A stretch of 43,577 bases of DNA from Opitutales bacterium (GCA_020831585.1 JAFIGE010000027.1:1-43577), one strand, 5' to 3'. Shown: positions 27,058-36,288, counted from the stretch's first letter. A program made the numbers and translations. Notes: a model not told the origin generated them from the letters alone.

Positions 27058-27077
27058 GAGTGAATGCATGTTCACTC
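27058..27077. promoter_or_regulatory. Inverted repeat at the dnaE2 start
   Basis: GAGTGAA (27058-27064) and TTCACTC (27071-27077) form a perfect 7-bp inverted repeat around TGCATG. It lies just before the chosen dnaE2 start and would suit a repressor such as LexA, but it does not match the TGTTC-N4-GAACA type of motif that I recall for Verrucomicrobia. Confidence 0.35.
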
Positions 27078-27084
27078 TTCGGGA

Positions 27085-30000
27085 ATGGATTACGTGGAGT
27101 GGCATGCGTGCAGCGCCTTCAGTTTTGGTCGAGGGGCTTCGGCACCGGGGCGTTTGGCGGAGCGTGCGGCGGAGTTGGGGATGGGGGTGCTGGGTGTGTG
27201 CGACCGGCAGGGGTTTTATGGATCGGCGAACATGCGGCGGGCTGCGCAAGCAGGGGGGCTGCGCGCGCCCGTGGGGGCGGAGGTGTGGATGGAAGATGGT
27301 TCTGTGCTTCCTGTTTGGATACGTAACCGGGCGGGGTATCAGGCGCTCTCGCGCTTGTTTACGACGATGCACTTGCGCTCAGCGAAGGGCGAGGGGCGGG
27401 TGCGCTGGAGCGAGTTGAGCGAACTGGGCGGGTGCGCCGGGGGGGATTTGGTGATTTTGACGGGCGGGGAGGAGGGGCCGCTCTTGCGGGCCTGGACCGA
27501 TGGAGGGGCCGGGGCAATGGCAGCGGCGCTGGACCGGCTCCGAAACATCTTTCCGGAAAAGTCCTTGCGTATCGAAATCCAGCGGCAGGGGAGGCGGGAG
27601 GAGCGGCGCTGGAACCGCGCCCTCGTCGATCTGGCGGCCCACCGCAAACTGCCCTTGCTGGCGACCAATGGGGTGATGTATGCCGACCGGGAGGCGCGCG
27701 CGGTGGCGGATGTCTTTACGTGCTTGCGCGGGCACACACACCTCGATGCAGCGGGCCGGTTGCTCAGTGCCCACGCCGAGCGCCACCTGAAGGACGCCCG
27801 CTCCATGGCCCGCCTCTTTGCGGATTGTCCCGGGGCAATCCGGCACACAGCCGAACTGGCCGAAGAGGTGACCTTTGATCTGGAGGATCTGGGCTATGCC
27901 TTTCCCCGCTATCCGGTGCCGCAAGGGGAGACGATGGACAGCTTCTTGCGCAAGATTGTTTGGTTTGGCGCGGAGCAGCGCTACGGAGGCCTTGCTCCGC
28001 CTGTGCGGCGACAGTTGGAGAAAGAACTGGAGCTGATCGCACGGTTAGGGTTCAGCGGCTATTTTCTGATCGTATGGGATATCGTGAACTATTGCCGAGA
28101 AGCGGGTATCCTCGCACAGGGGCGGGGGAGTGCCGCAAACAGCGCGGTGTGCTACAGCCTCGGCATCACGGCGGTCGATCCGGTGGGAGGGAAGCTCCTC
28201 TTCGAACGCTTTCTCAGTGAAGGACGACGCTCGTGGCCCGATATCGATATCGATCTCCCCAGTGGCGACCGGCGCGAACAGGTCATCCAGGAGGTTTACC
28301 GGCGCTACGGGCCGCGCGGGGCCGCCATGACGGCGAACGTCATCACCTTCCGGGGGAGGGGGGCGGCTCGCGAGATCGGGAAGGCGCTAAATTTCCCCCC
28401 CGACATCCTCAAGCGCATGTCCGACCTCTTTTCGCGGGGGGATTTTCCGCATACACTGGAGCTGGAAGGGCAAATGGCACAGGCGGGTCTCACGAAGGCA
28501 CACCCGCGCGCGGGCGCGTTTCTGAAACTGTACCCAAAAATCCATGGCCTGCCCCGCCATCTCGGGCAGCACTCCGGGGGCATGATCATCTGTGAGGGTG
28601 CGCTCGATGCCGTTGTGCCCCTGGAAAATGCCCGTATGCCGGGGCGGGTGGTGGCGCAATGGGACAAGGAGGACTGCGAGGATCTCGGCATCATCAAGGT
28701 CGATCTTCTCGGGCTCGGCATGATGGCGGCCTTGCAGGATTCCGTGGAACTCACGCAGACGCGGGGGCACCCGGTGGACCTTGGGCGCATTCCCAAGGAT
28801 GATCCCGCCACGTTTGCCCTCATGAATGCGGCGGATACGATCGGAGTCTTTCAAATCGAAAGCCGCGCGCAGATGGCCACGCTGCCACGCCTCAAACCGA
28901 AGGTTTTTTATGACCTCGTCGTCGAAGTGGCCATCGTGCGCCCAGGGCCCATTGTCGGCCGCCTCGCCCATCCGTATTTGGAGCGCCGGGCGGGCCGGGC
29001 ACCGGTGACTTACATCTACGAGGATGTGCGACCGGTCTTGGAACGCACACTCGGGGTGCCGCTCTTTCAAGAGCAGGTACTGAAGATGGCCATGGTCCTG
29101 GCGGATTTTTCCGGATCGGAAGCGGAAGAGCTACGCAAGGCGATGAGCTTTCACCGCTCAGCCGAACGAATGCAGCGGGTGCGGGCAAAGCTGCGTGCCG
29201 CGATGTCTGCGCGGGGTCACGCGGAAGCCGTCATTGCCGAGGTGGAGGAGGCCATCGGGTCATTCGCGCTCTATGGTTTCCCCGAATCCCACGCCATCAG
29301 CTTCGCCCTCATCGCCTATGCCAGCGCCTATTTGAAAACCCACTACCCGGCGGAGTTTTACACCGGTTTGCTGAACAATCAACCCATGGGGTTTTACAGC
29401 CCGGCAACCCTTATTCAAGACGCCCGCCGACGGGGCCTGCGCTTCCTGCCGCCCTGCATCCGCGAGTCCGCGGCAATTTGCTCAATCATCGATGATCAAA
29501 CCATCCGACTGGGTTTACGCACTGTCAGCGGTGTGAGCGCGGTAGCCCTGGAAGGCTGCCTGGAGGCGCGGGCGCAGCGATCCTTTCGCTCAATGGAGGA
29601 CTTTCGCCAGCGCACGGATTTTGCCCGCGATGAACGGCGGGCGCTGGCCCGTAGTGGAGCACTGGATACGTTGGCCGGTAGCCGTCGCCGCGCGCTCTGG
29701 GCGGTGGAGGCCCCCCTGCGCACCGGTGAACTCTTCCCCGCCGGAGAGCTGTCCGGCGGATCGGGATTCCCGGAGATGCTTCCCGAAATGAATGCCGTGG
29801 AGATCCTGCGCGCGGATTTTGAGGAAACCGGCCTGACGACAGGCGCGCACCCCATGGCGCGCATACGCCCGCAGTTGCCCGCGCATGTGCGCCCCGCCGC
29901 CGCCTTGGCCGACATCGCTGATGGCCGGACCATCTGCGTGGCGGGTGCCGTCATCTGCCGCCAACGTCCCGGCACGGCCAAGGGGGTGGTTTTCGTGAGC

Positions 30001-30204
30001 CTTGAAGATGAGACGGGAATCGCAAACTGCATTGTCTACCCAAAGCTCTTCGAAAAAATGCGCCTATGCATCGTGCAGGAGCCCTTCCTGCGCATCACCG
30101 GTCGTCTCCAGAGAGCCGAAGGAGTCATCCATGTGAAAGCCTGGCGCATCGAACCCCTTTTTGCGGAAACTCTGCCAGCCGGAGCCTCCCATGATTTTCA
30201 TTGA
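27085..30204 (+). CDS. dnaE2: Error-prone DNA polymerase DnaE2 (ImuC)
   Basis: A 1039-aa C-family polymerase used in damage-induced mutagenesis. It has an N-terminal PHP domain (YVEWHACSAFSFGRGAS at the start), the palm with ILAQGRGSAANSAVCY and the catalytic-aspartate motif PDIDIDLPSGDRRE, and the fingers with FQIESRAQMATLPRLKP, and an OB domain near the end. It closes with SHDFH, a typical DnaE2 end, and lacks the long C-terminal domains of the replicative DnaE. I chose ATG 27085 because family proteins start at this point; ATG 27064 would add seven residues and sits 3 bp after AAGGAG. The usual partners ImuA/ImuB are not in the window. An inverted repeat covers the start region. Confidence 0.95.
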   Translation: MDYVEWHACSAFSFGRGASAPGRLAERAAELGMGVLGVCDRQGFYGSANMRRAAQAGGLRAPVGAEVWMEDGSVLPVWIRNRAGYQALSRLFTTMHLRSAKGEGRVRWSELSELGGCAGGDLVILTGGEEGPLLRAWTDGGAGAMAAALDRLRNIFPEKSLRIEIQRQGRREERRWNRALVDLAAHRKLPLLATNGVMYADREARAVADVFTCLRGHTHLDAAGRLLSAHAERHLKDARSMARLFADCPGAIRHTAELAEEVTFDLEDLGYAFPRYPVPQGETMDSFLRKIVWFGAEQRYGGLAPPVRRQLEKELELIARLGFSGYFLIVWDIVNYCREAGILAQGRGSAANSAVCYSLGITAVDPVGGKLLFERFLSEGRRSWPDIDIDLPSGDRREQVIQEVYRRYGPRGAAMTANVITFRGRGAAREIGKALNFPPDILKRMSDLFSRGDFPHTLELEGQMAQAGLTKAHPRAGAFLKLYPKIHGLPRHLGQHSGGMIICEGALDAVVPLENARMPGRVVAQWDKEDCEDLGIIKVDLLGLGMMAALQDSVELTQTRGHPVDLGRIPKDDPATFALMNAADTIGVFQIESRAQMATLPRLKPKVFYDLVVEVAIVRPGPIVGRLAHPYLERRAGRAPVTYIYEDVRPVLERTLGVPLFQEQVLKMAMVLADFSGSEAEELRKAMSFHRSAERMQRVRAKLRAAMSARGHAEAVIAEVEEAIGSFALYGFPESHAISFALIAYASAYLKTHYPAEFYTGLLNNQPMGFYSPATLIQDARRRGLRFLPPCIRESAAICSIIDDQTIRLGLRTVSGVSAVALEGCLEARAQRSFRSMEDFRQRTDFARDERRALARSGALDTLAGSRRRALWAVEAPLRTGELFPAGELSGGSGFPEMLPEMNAVEILRADFEETGLTTGAHPMARIRPQLPAHVRPAAALADIADGRTICVAGAVICRQRPGTAKGVVFVSLEDETGIANCIVYPKLFEKMRLCIVQEPFLRITGRLQRAEGVIHVKAWRIEPLFAETLPAGASHDFH

Positions 30205-30236
30205 GCGGAAACCGATGCAGGCAACCAAGTGGCCCA

Positions 30237-31232
30237 TCAGCGAAGGCTACACAAAGGAGACTCGCTCTCCGAAAGAACGAAAGGCTTGGGTCTCTTCGGA
30301 CGCTTCGGAAAGTAAGTCGATTTGTTTTGAGCGACCCACTCCTCAATAAAGGCTTTCGATCCGATGATCGCCCCCTGTGTCATGTAGCGGAGCCGACAAT
30401 AAAGCGATTCGCTCCGCGTCAGAGCCCCGTCCTGGCGAAGCATCCGCTCCATCGCCTCCTTCGAGACCGTGCCCCCCTTGCCCGGATTACTTCCCGATAG
30501 AAACAAGCGCCGACGATACAGCGCCGCAATCTCCTCGATCGACTCCACATGCTCCTCTGCCAGGCGCACAAACAGCGGAAAGCGGCGGAATCCCCTGCGC
30601 GTGCCCGCGGCTTCCCCATACCCGCTGAAGCGATAGTCCTTGGGATCTCGCACGATCCCTGCCCGCACCGCATTCAGATCGATATACGCCGCCACTGCCG
30701 TCAGCGCGCTGGAGGCATCCTCTACCAGAACACTGTGGAAACGATCCTCCCAGAGTGTCCCCAGGCGGTCATGTTTGCGGTTGTAGATGATCGAAAAGCG
30801 CTGTTTGAGAATCTTCACAAACATCGGCAGCGAGCCCATACGCCCGATGAGAAGGGCCCGCATGCGTTGGCGGATATCGCCCCCGGCGGCCAAAGCCCGG
30901 TCGATGCGGAAGAAGGAGAGCGGTTGTCCCTTCCGCTCATCCCCGTAGAGCAAGCGCGCCCGTCGGCGAAGCTCTTCATCATCCGGCTCCCCCGGCGAAG
31001 CCGGCACCTCCACCAGAAGATGAAAGTGGTTATCCAGAATTGCATACGTGAGCACCTGCACCCCGCAAAACTCCGCGACCCGACGGAGTAATCCGCGAAA
31101 GACCTCCTTATCCACGTCGGTAAGACGAAATGACCGGTCAACCACCCGGCTGACCACATGATAATAGGCACGGGTGCCCTGGGTCAGAATCCGGGGCGAA
31201 CGGCGGGACTTAGGTGGGACCAGTTGCATCAT
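30237..31232 (-). CDS. REP-associated tyrosine transposase (RAYT, Y1_Tnp family)
   Basis: A 331-aa HUH single-strand transposase of the IS200-like/RAYT group. Visible motifs: YYHVVSRVVDRSF near the N-terminus, the HUH metal site DNHFHLLVEVP, the TLWEDRFHSVLVED segment, and YIDLNAVRAGIVRDPKDYRFSGYG, which carries the catalytic tyrosine and the RAYT-type tail. No terminal repeats or second ORF are seen, so it is a single-copy domesticated-type gene. I chose ATG 31232; an ATG at 31265 is also possible. It converges on dnaE2 with 32 bp between them. RAYTs are known to move GTAG/GGAG-foot REP hairpins, and such hairpins occur in this window at 3-585 and 2323-2347. Confidence 0.88.
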   Translation of the reverse strand: MMQLVPPKSRRSPRILTQGTRAYYHVVSRVVDRSFRLTDVDKEVFRGLLRRVAEFCGVQVLTYAILDNHFHLLVEVPASPGEPDDEELRRRARLLYGDERKGQPLSFFRIDRALAAGGDIRQRMRALLIGRMGSLPMFVKILKQRFSIIYNRKHDRLGTLWEDRFHSVLVEDASSALTAVAAYIDLNAVRAGIVRDPKDYRFSGYGEAAGTRRGFRRFPLFVRLAEEHVESIEEIAALYRRRLFLSGSNPGKGGTVSKEAMERMLRQDGALTRSESLYCRLRYMTQGAIIGSKAFIEEWVAQNKSTYFPKRPKRPKPFVLSESESPLCSLR

Positions 31233-31278
31233 AACTAAGCACACAGCCTGCACAAAAATCTCCACGCTTCAAGAAAAA

Positions 31279-31293
31279 ATATACCGGGTATAT
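31279..31293. promoter_or_regulatory. AT-rich palindrome upstream of the transposase gene
   Basis: ATATAC-CGG-GTATAT is a perfect 6-bp inverted repeat between the RAYT gene and the NUDIX gene. It could be part of the RAYT promoter, an operator or a weak hairpin behind the NUDIX gene. Confidence 0.3.
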
Positions 31294-31313
31294 AAATACT
31301 GCGAGGACGGTGC

Positions 31314-31820
31314 TCAGACCGTTTCGACAACCACGCGGAGGGGTTGACCGGGGGAACAATCGGCGCGGACGGCGGTGAATGTGTGGCGGCGGTCGCGGAA
31401 GAGGGGCCAGAGGATGAGGCGGTCGGTCTCGGGGATGGGCCGTTGTTCCGCCTCGGCGAGGGGCACGAAGGCGAAATTACCTTCATCCATGGGAGGGGGC
31501 AGTTGTGCGAGCGTGCGCTTGCAGTGAAAGAGAAACATCAGCCAGTGCGTGCGGGCTTCGTAATTCTTTTCCGCGACCATGGCAAAGAGGTGGAGGTCGG
31601 CATCCGCGAGAGTGAGGCCGATCTCCTCGGCGGTTTCGCGACGGGCGGCTTCGAAGGGCGACTCCCCCAGACCCATTTCGAGCTTACCTCCGATGGGGCT
31701 CCACAACCCGGCGTTAGGGGATTTCCGGCGTTCCAGAAGGAGGAGATCTCCGGCGGCATTTTGCACATAGATCAGGGTACTGATCTTGAAGGGGAGGGTG
31801 GGTGCGACGGGCGGATGCAT
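31314..31820 (-). CDS. NUDIX hydrolase
   Basis: A 168-aa NUDIX protein. The Nudix box is complete at about residues 44-66: Gly, five residues, Glu, seven residues, Arg-Glu-Thr-Ala-Glu-Glu-Ile-Gly, which binds Mg and cleaves nucleoside diphosphate-linked substrates. The residues before it (KISTLIYVQNAAGDLLLLERRKSPNAGLW) form the first strands of the fold. The substrate cannot be predicted. It lies 88 bp behind the sulfatase gene on the same strand. Confidence 0.9.
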   Translation of the reverse strand: MHPPVAPTLPFKISTLIYVQNAAGDLLLLERRKSPNAGLWSPIGGKLEMGLGESPFEAARRETAEEIGLTLADADLHLFAMVAEKNYEARTHWLMFLFHCKRTLAQLPPPMDEGNFAFVPLAEAEQRPIPETDRLILWPLFRDRRHTFTAVRADCSPGQPLRVVVETV

Positions 31821-31908
31821 GCATATTTAGTCAGGGGCGACGGGGACCGTTTGGCAAGCTCCCGAAGGAGATGCATCCGTGCTCCGTTATCTTTTCTTCT
31901 GCGGGCGG

Positions 31909-33231
31909 TTATTCAAAGCTGCGTTCTTCGTGCGAGAAGCAGCGGCGTTTTTGGACGCGTGCGCCGCGCGGGAGCTCCAAGGGGCCTTGAATCAAGGGAT
32001 CTCCGGTTGATTCCATCCAACCGCGCAAGCGGCGTTCGAGGTCGTGGCGCACATCCGTGAAGCGGTTGTCACGCGCGATGTTGCGGCCTTCGAATGGATC
32101 GAGGCGAAGATCAAACAATTCAACTTCGTCGCGTTCCTCGTTCAGCAAACCGGCGTCACGAAAGATAAGGTCCTTTGAGGGGCTGTCATCGCAGTTTGCG
32201 GGCACTTGGCCGAAATCTTCGTCGAAGCAACGGATCAGTTTGAAGTGGTTCATGCGCACGCAGCGTGCGGGTTCGCGTGCGGCGTGAAAGTTGGTTTCGG
32301 CAAACACCGCATCGTGCAGGAGATCCATTTCCCCGCGCATGAGGGGCGTGAGCGATAGGCCCGCGACCCACTCCGGAACCGGAATATCGGCGAGGTCGCA
32401 GATGGTCGGGAAGATGTCGACGTGGCTCACCATTTGATCAAAGCTGCGTCCCCGCGCGGGGTTGTCGGGAAAGTCCACAATGAGAGCGACACCGATGCCG
32501 CTGTCGTGCAGTTTACCCTTCATCCGGGGAAACGGGATGCCGTGATCAATCGTGAAGATGACGAGTGTGCTATCCTTGTGGGGGCCCTGGGCCAGGGCGG
32601 TTAGGACGGTGCCCACTTGCTCGTCGAGTGCCGCAAGCGCGTTGTGAAAGCCTGCCAGATCGGCGCGAACGGCTTCTGTGTCGGGCAAACCCGGCGGAAC
32701 CAAAATTTGATCGGCACGGGCGGGGCCATCCGATGGAAAAGGGCGATGGCCGAGAAAGAAGCCGCAGGAGAGAAAGAAGGGTTGATCCCGCTTTTCCGCA
32801 AGAAAGCCGGCTGCTGCCTTAGCCACGCGCTCATCGCGCTTCAGGCACACATCGCCGACCGGCTCGGACGAGCGCACACGCCGGACAGGGCGCACTTCGC
32901 TGTAAGGAAGCTCCTCTCCTCCACCAAATTCGTGCTGAATACCTACCAAGGCGGTGTGATAGCCGTGTTCGCGGAGGAAGTGGGCGAGGTGTCGCTCAGG
33001 ATGCTTCAGTTTGAATCCCCGGTGCGCCAAGCCCAGCATCCCGACCTCGTGTGCCCACTGTCCCGACAGAAGGGCAGCCCGGCTCGGCGAACAGGTGGGT
33101 GCGGCGGAAAAAGCATTGCGGAAAAGGGTCGACCGGTCGGCGAAAGCTTGGATGTGCGGTGTTTGAACCGCATGGCCATAGGGGGAAAAATAGCGCCCGC
33201 AGTCGTGGGAGTGAATGAGGAGGACATTCAT
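31909..33231 (-). CDS. Sulfatase (formylglycine-dependent, S1 family)
   Basis: A 440-aa type I sulfatase that would remove sulfate esters or sulfamate from glycans. The active-site motif is CSPSR (Cys47 to Arg51, in APTCSPSRAALLSG); the Cys is converted to formylglycine by a maturase. The metal-site Asp10 lies in IHSHDCGRYFSPYG, and TIDHG near 256 continues the metal and substrate area. No signal peptide is visible with the ATG at 33231, whose A is shared with the stop codon of the upstream HD-domain gene (TGATG). The longer frame upstream is that gene's shadow. With the GH29, GH42 and lyase genes it points to sulfated polysaccharide use. The N-terminus resembles N-sulfoglucosamine sulfohydrolase-like members. 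Confidence 0.9.
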   Translation of the reverse strand: MNVLLIHSHDCGRYFSPYGHAVQTPHIQAFADRSTLFRNAFSAAPTCSPSRAALLSGQWAHEVGMLGLAHRGFKLKHPERHLAHFLREHGYHTALVGIQHEFGGGEELPYSEVRPVRRVRSSEPVGDVCLKRDERVAKAAAGFLAEKRDQPFFLSCGFFLGHRPFPSDGPARADQILVPPGLPDTEAVRADLAGFHNALAALDEQVGTVLTALAQGPHKDSTLVIFTIDHGIPFPRMKGKLHDSGIGVALIVDFPDNPARGRSFDQMVSHVDIFPTICDLADIPVPEWVAGLSLTPLMRGEMDLLHDAVFAETNFHAAREPARCVRMNHFKLIRCFDEDFGQVPANCDDSPSKDLIFRDAGLLNEERDEVELFDLRLDPFEGRNIARDNRFTDVRHDLERRLRGWMESTGDPLIQGPLELPRGARVQKRRCFSHEERSFE

Positions 33232-34088
33232 CAAAGGGCGGATGACAGGCGGGCTTCCTTGATGCGGGCGAGATTGCTTTCCACCTGCTCCAAATACCAG
33301 TTGGGGCCTTCCGGAAAGGGTTCCCGAAGATAGTGGCACAGGCCGCCGCACTCCACGTTGAGTTTGCGCAAGACATTTTCGCGCCAGAAGCCCGGCGTCA
33401 GTGCAAGGAGTTCATCGACGTTGCGGAAACGCCTTTTTTGTAGGGGGATCCCTTTGAAATCATCAGACTCCTGCAACTCGGCGAAAAGTACGGGCAACTT
33501 TTCAACGTAAGCGGGGTCGCTCATTTGGCCAAGGTAATCGGCCGAGCAGAGCATTTGCCCGAGCAGACGATATTCCGGCCGACTGAATGGAAGGGAGCCA
33601 ATAACAGCATTGGGGCCGGTGCAGCTGATCATGTGACGCACGGCCTCAATTTCCGACTCGGGCCAGTTGCGTTTGCGCAACCACTGGGCGGCCAGTTCGC
33701 TGCTTCGTCTCTCATGAATTTCGGTGTATTTTGCGCCCGTGCCCCCGTTCTCGGCTTCCTGGCGAAGGTATCCGGAGTCGTGCAAGAGAACCGCCGTCAG
33801 ACCAATCGTGAAATGCCGCCCCGTCAAGGGCAACGGATTCGGCGCATGGCGAACATAGCCGCTGAAAATCCGCACCCAACAGAGCGTCGCCCGGAGCGTG
33901 TGTTCCAGATCGTGGTAGCGCGTGTCGGCTGCCTGTATGCCCTCTTCACGCCCCTCGAACAGATCGATTACGTGGAGAGTGACCTCCTTCAAATAGCTGG
34001 TTTCGATGCGCGGGAAGAGACTGCGCGCCGCCCCAACGATGACTTCGATCATCGCCATTGAATTCGGACTGTCCGCATCCCGATGCAT
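33231..34088 (-). CDS. HD-domain protein (predicted metal-dependent phosphohydrolase)
   Basis: A 285-aa protein with an HD fold: YHDLEHTL (His59-Asp60, His63) and VLLHDSGYL (His103-Asp104) match the metal-binding motifs, followed by a helical region with HMISCTG and CSADYLGQMSD near 180. Such domains hydrolyse phosphate esters, often cyclic nucleotides, but the substrate is unknown. Start uncertain: ATG 34088 is used; ATG 34058 and a longer frame from 34133 are alternatives. It is the first gene of a two-gene unit with the sulfatase, a pairing whose logic is not obvious. Confidence 0.75.
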   Translation of the reverse strand: MHRDADSPNSMAMIEVIVGAARSLFPRIETSYLKEVTLHVIDLFEGREEGIQAADTRYHDLEHTLRATLCWVRIFSGYVRHAPNPLPLTGRHFTIGLTAVLLHDSGYLRQEAENGGTGAKYTEIHERRSSELAAQWLRKRNWPESEIEAVRHMISCTGPNAVIGSLPFSRPEYRLLGQMLCSADYLGQMSDPAYVEKLPVLFAELQESDDFKGIPLQKRRFRNVDELLALTPGFWRENVLRKLNVECGGLCHYLREPFPEGPNWYLEQVESNLARIKEARLSSAL

Positions 34089-34414
34089 AAGAGATTTTAA
34101 TGAAGGTGGCCGGTGCGAGAGGCCCCGAATCAATTCACCGTGTTTGTGAAGGGGAAGGTGGTTCTCAATCCCCTTTTTGCAATTTCAAAGGCGATTGCTC
34201 CTGATCTTTACAGGCTGTTTACCCTACGTTTACATCGTAAAGAGAAGGATAAATGACCTTGGTGTGGTGAATTTACGTGCTATCAGTGGAAAAATTTCCC
34301 CTCAAGGCGGTTTTGTTTCGTGGAATCAGTGGAAATGGTCCACAGTAATTGAAGGGCGCTTTGGATTTCGGGTTGCCAAACGCCCCCGGGTCTCCAAATT
34401 CAGTTTTTTTTTCC

Positions 34415-34512
<98 letters not shown>

Positions 34513-34704
34513 GTTCCGCTGCGCTCCATTTGCTCATGGCAGGCTAAGTTCCGCTGAAATCTACCGAATGGGCCTGATACGGCCAAAGCCACGATGTCGA
34601 AGTGTGGTCGGCCCGATGAGGCACGCTCGTGGATGGCCGAGATGGGTGGATCTTCCCACGATTTGGTCTTTACGCCACCGGTTTTTTAAGCAAATTCGCC
34701 CATT

Positions 34705-35280
34705 ATGAAGTGTTTCTTATTCTGTCTATCTGCTGCTCTGTTAACGCTGACCCCATCCCATGCGGTCATTATTGTGATTGCCCCTACCAGCACAACTGCC
34801 GGTAGCCTTGAAATCACGGAAACGATCCATTTTCCGATAACGCAAAGCGGAGAGGCTGTCATTTTTGTTTTTCAGGGTTGGGTGACATCCGATGAAACTT
34901 CGGTTGCGACCTTCCTGTCACCCAACTTGAGTTTCTCCTTAAACGATAACAACTTGAATAGAAGTGCTGGGATCATTGACAGTGCGAATGCCGCTTCTAA
35001 TGATATTGGACCGAATGACGGCTACCTTGCCTGGTCCAGTTTCAATCCGGTCGAAGTGGTTGTTGGAGACACGCTAACGCTTTCCGTGGGGACTTATTCA
35101 ATTGCGGCAGCCAGTAACTTTAATCCGCAGGCCACCCAGACATTCACGGGTAACATGTTTGTCTCAAATATTGTCGGTAATCGCCTGAGCGAGATCGTGG
35201 CCGTGCCGGAGCCCTCTCTCTATACGGCGCTGCTTGGCTTGGTGAGCCTCGCACTGCTCCTTCGCCGTCGCCGTGCCTGA
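34705..35280 (+). CDS. PEP-CTERM sorting domain protein
   Basis: A 191-aa secreted protein of unknown function. It has a signal peptide (FLFCLSAALLTLTPSHA, cleavage near residue 20) and a C-terminal PEP-CTERM anchor: Val-Pro-Glu-Pro-Ser near 167-172, a hydrophobic segment LLGLVSLALLL and the final RRRRA. The middle is a beta-rich, Asn/Ser/Thr-rich domain with no recognised family. The exosortase that would process it is not in the window. It lies 200 bp after the tRNA and is probably a single transcription unit. Confidence 0.85.
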   Translation: MKCFLFCLSAALLTLTPSHAVIIVIAPTSTTAGSLEITETIHFPITQSGEAVIFVFQGWVTSDETSVATFLSPNLSFSLNDNNLNRSAGIIDSANAASNDIGPNDGYLAWSSFNPVEVVVGDTLTLSVGTYSIAAASNFNPQATQTFTGNMFVSNIVGNRLSEIVAVPEPSLYTALLGLVSLALLLRRRRA

Positions 35281-35489
35281 GTCCGGCGAACTGTCTCGGA
35301 ACGGGGATCAGACTCAGGGAACCCGACGAAGCCACCTTCTGTCCTCGCTCTAGTCGGCCTTTCAAACTTTTGAAGGCACCTGATCCCGCCGAATGCCCTT
35401 CGCGAAAAATATTGTAGGGGGCGCGCGGAGCCGTCGGAGGAGCCGGGCGGATTGTTTGCGGGCGCTGCGGGCGAGCAAAAAAGCGGCTA

Positions 35490-35581
35490 CCTGACCACTT
35501 TATTGCTCGGGATGCGGAAGTCGGAAAGGTATTCGTGGATGGTCGGTTTCCGTTGCGGAGATGAGCAATTAAATGGTCAGG
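35490..35581. repeat. 19-bp inverted repeat (92-bp element)
   Basis: CCTGACCACTTTATTGCTC (35490-35508) and the reverse of 35563-35581 agree at 17 of 19 positions. The two mismatches leave the arms paired. A third partial TTTAATTGCT follows at about 35588. It may be a small non-autonomous element; no T-tract is present. Confidence 0.55.
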
Positions 35582-35961
35582 TGACTGTTTAATTGCTGGG
35601 ACTACCGGGTGCGGAGTGTGGGGGAGGGAGAGTTGCAACTTGCAGGGGTCCTGATTGGGAAATTTTGAGAATTTCGATTTCTCCTGAAACCGATGATGCT
35701 TCCGTAGTCGGCTTTTTCAGTGGTCGACTCTGCGGCAAACGAAGGCTCAGGACTCTTGATCCGCCTCCTGTTGGGGTTTCAGAAAGAACTCCCGAAGGCG
35801 ATCTTTGCGAGTAGTTTGCCATCGGACTCGACCATGTGCCAGTGCTCCGCCTTGTGAAGGTACGTTCGACGCGACTTCCTCATCCTGCGACCTGCTGGCC
35901 CCGTAGCGCGATCCCATCTTGGGGTCAGCGCGTTGCGTCTGCGGTTTTTCGGGGCGGTGCG

Positions 35962-36037
35962 GGAATCTTCGCTACCTCCGCCTTTCCCACGCCGCGGAGC
36001 CGGGGGCCAAAATGGCCACCCTGCTACGGAAGATTCC
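35962..36037 (-). repeat. GGAATCTTC-flanked REP-like element
   Basis: GGAATCTTC (35962-35970) and GAAGATTCC (36029-36037) are 9-bp inverted ends. Inside, read on the minus strand, a GTAG (36027-36024) precedes an imperfect hairpin GGG-T-GGCC-ATTTT-GGCC-CCC. The foot plus bulged T again recalls the REP-like hairpins at 3-585. Confidence 0.5.
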
Positions 36038-36288
36038 TGCCACGCAGCGAGATGATAAAACGCGTTGCGTGTCCAAAAAGTGTCTAGATCACTTCACCGA
36101 AGCAAGGAGTCCTGAGGCTGGCTTCCAGTCTGTGGTGCGCCCGCATTGTCGCCTGAAGCACCCGAGAATTTGAAGGTGTCTCGGTCGCGGTCGGGGGATG
36201 AATCGCCCGGACCACCTTTTCGTCTCGGCCTGACGGCCTCTTGTTTCCTTCCGATTTGGTCCGTGCGCCCCCAAAACGGGAAGGCGAT

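Larger units (their letters stand above)
35281..36288. other. 1-kb gene-poor region with inverted repeats
   Basis: No gene is supported; the small open frames on both strands have no family features. Structured DNA is present: a 19-bp inverted repeat (35490-35508 and 35563-35581), a GGAATCTTC/GAAGATTCC flanked element (35962-36037), and a degenerate variant-A-like hairpin near 36191-36211. Confidence 0.5.
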
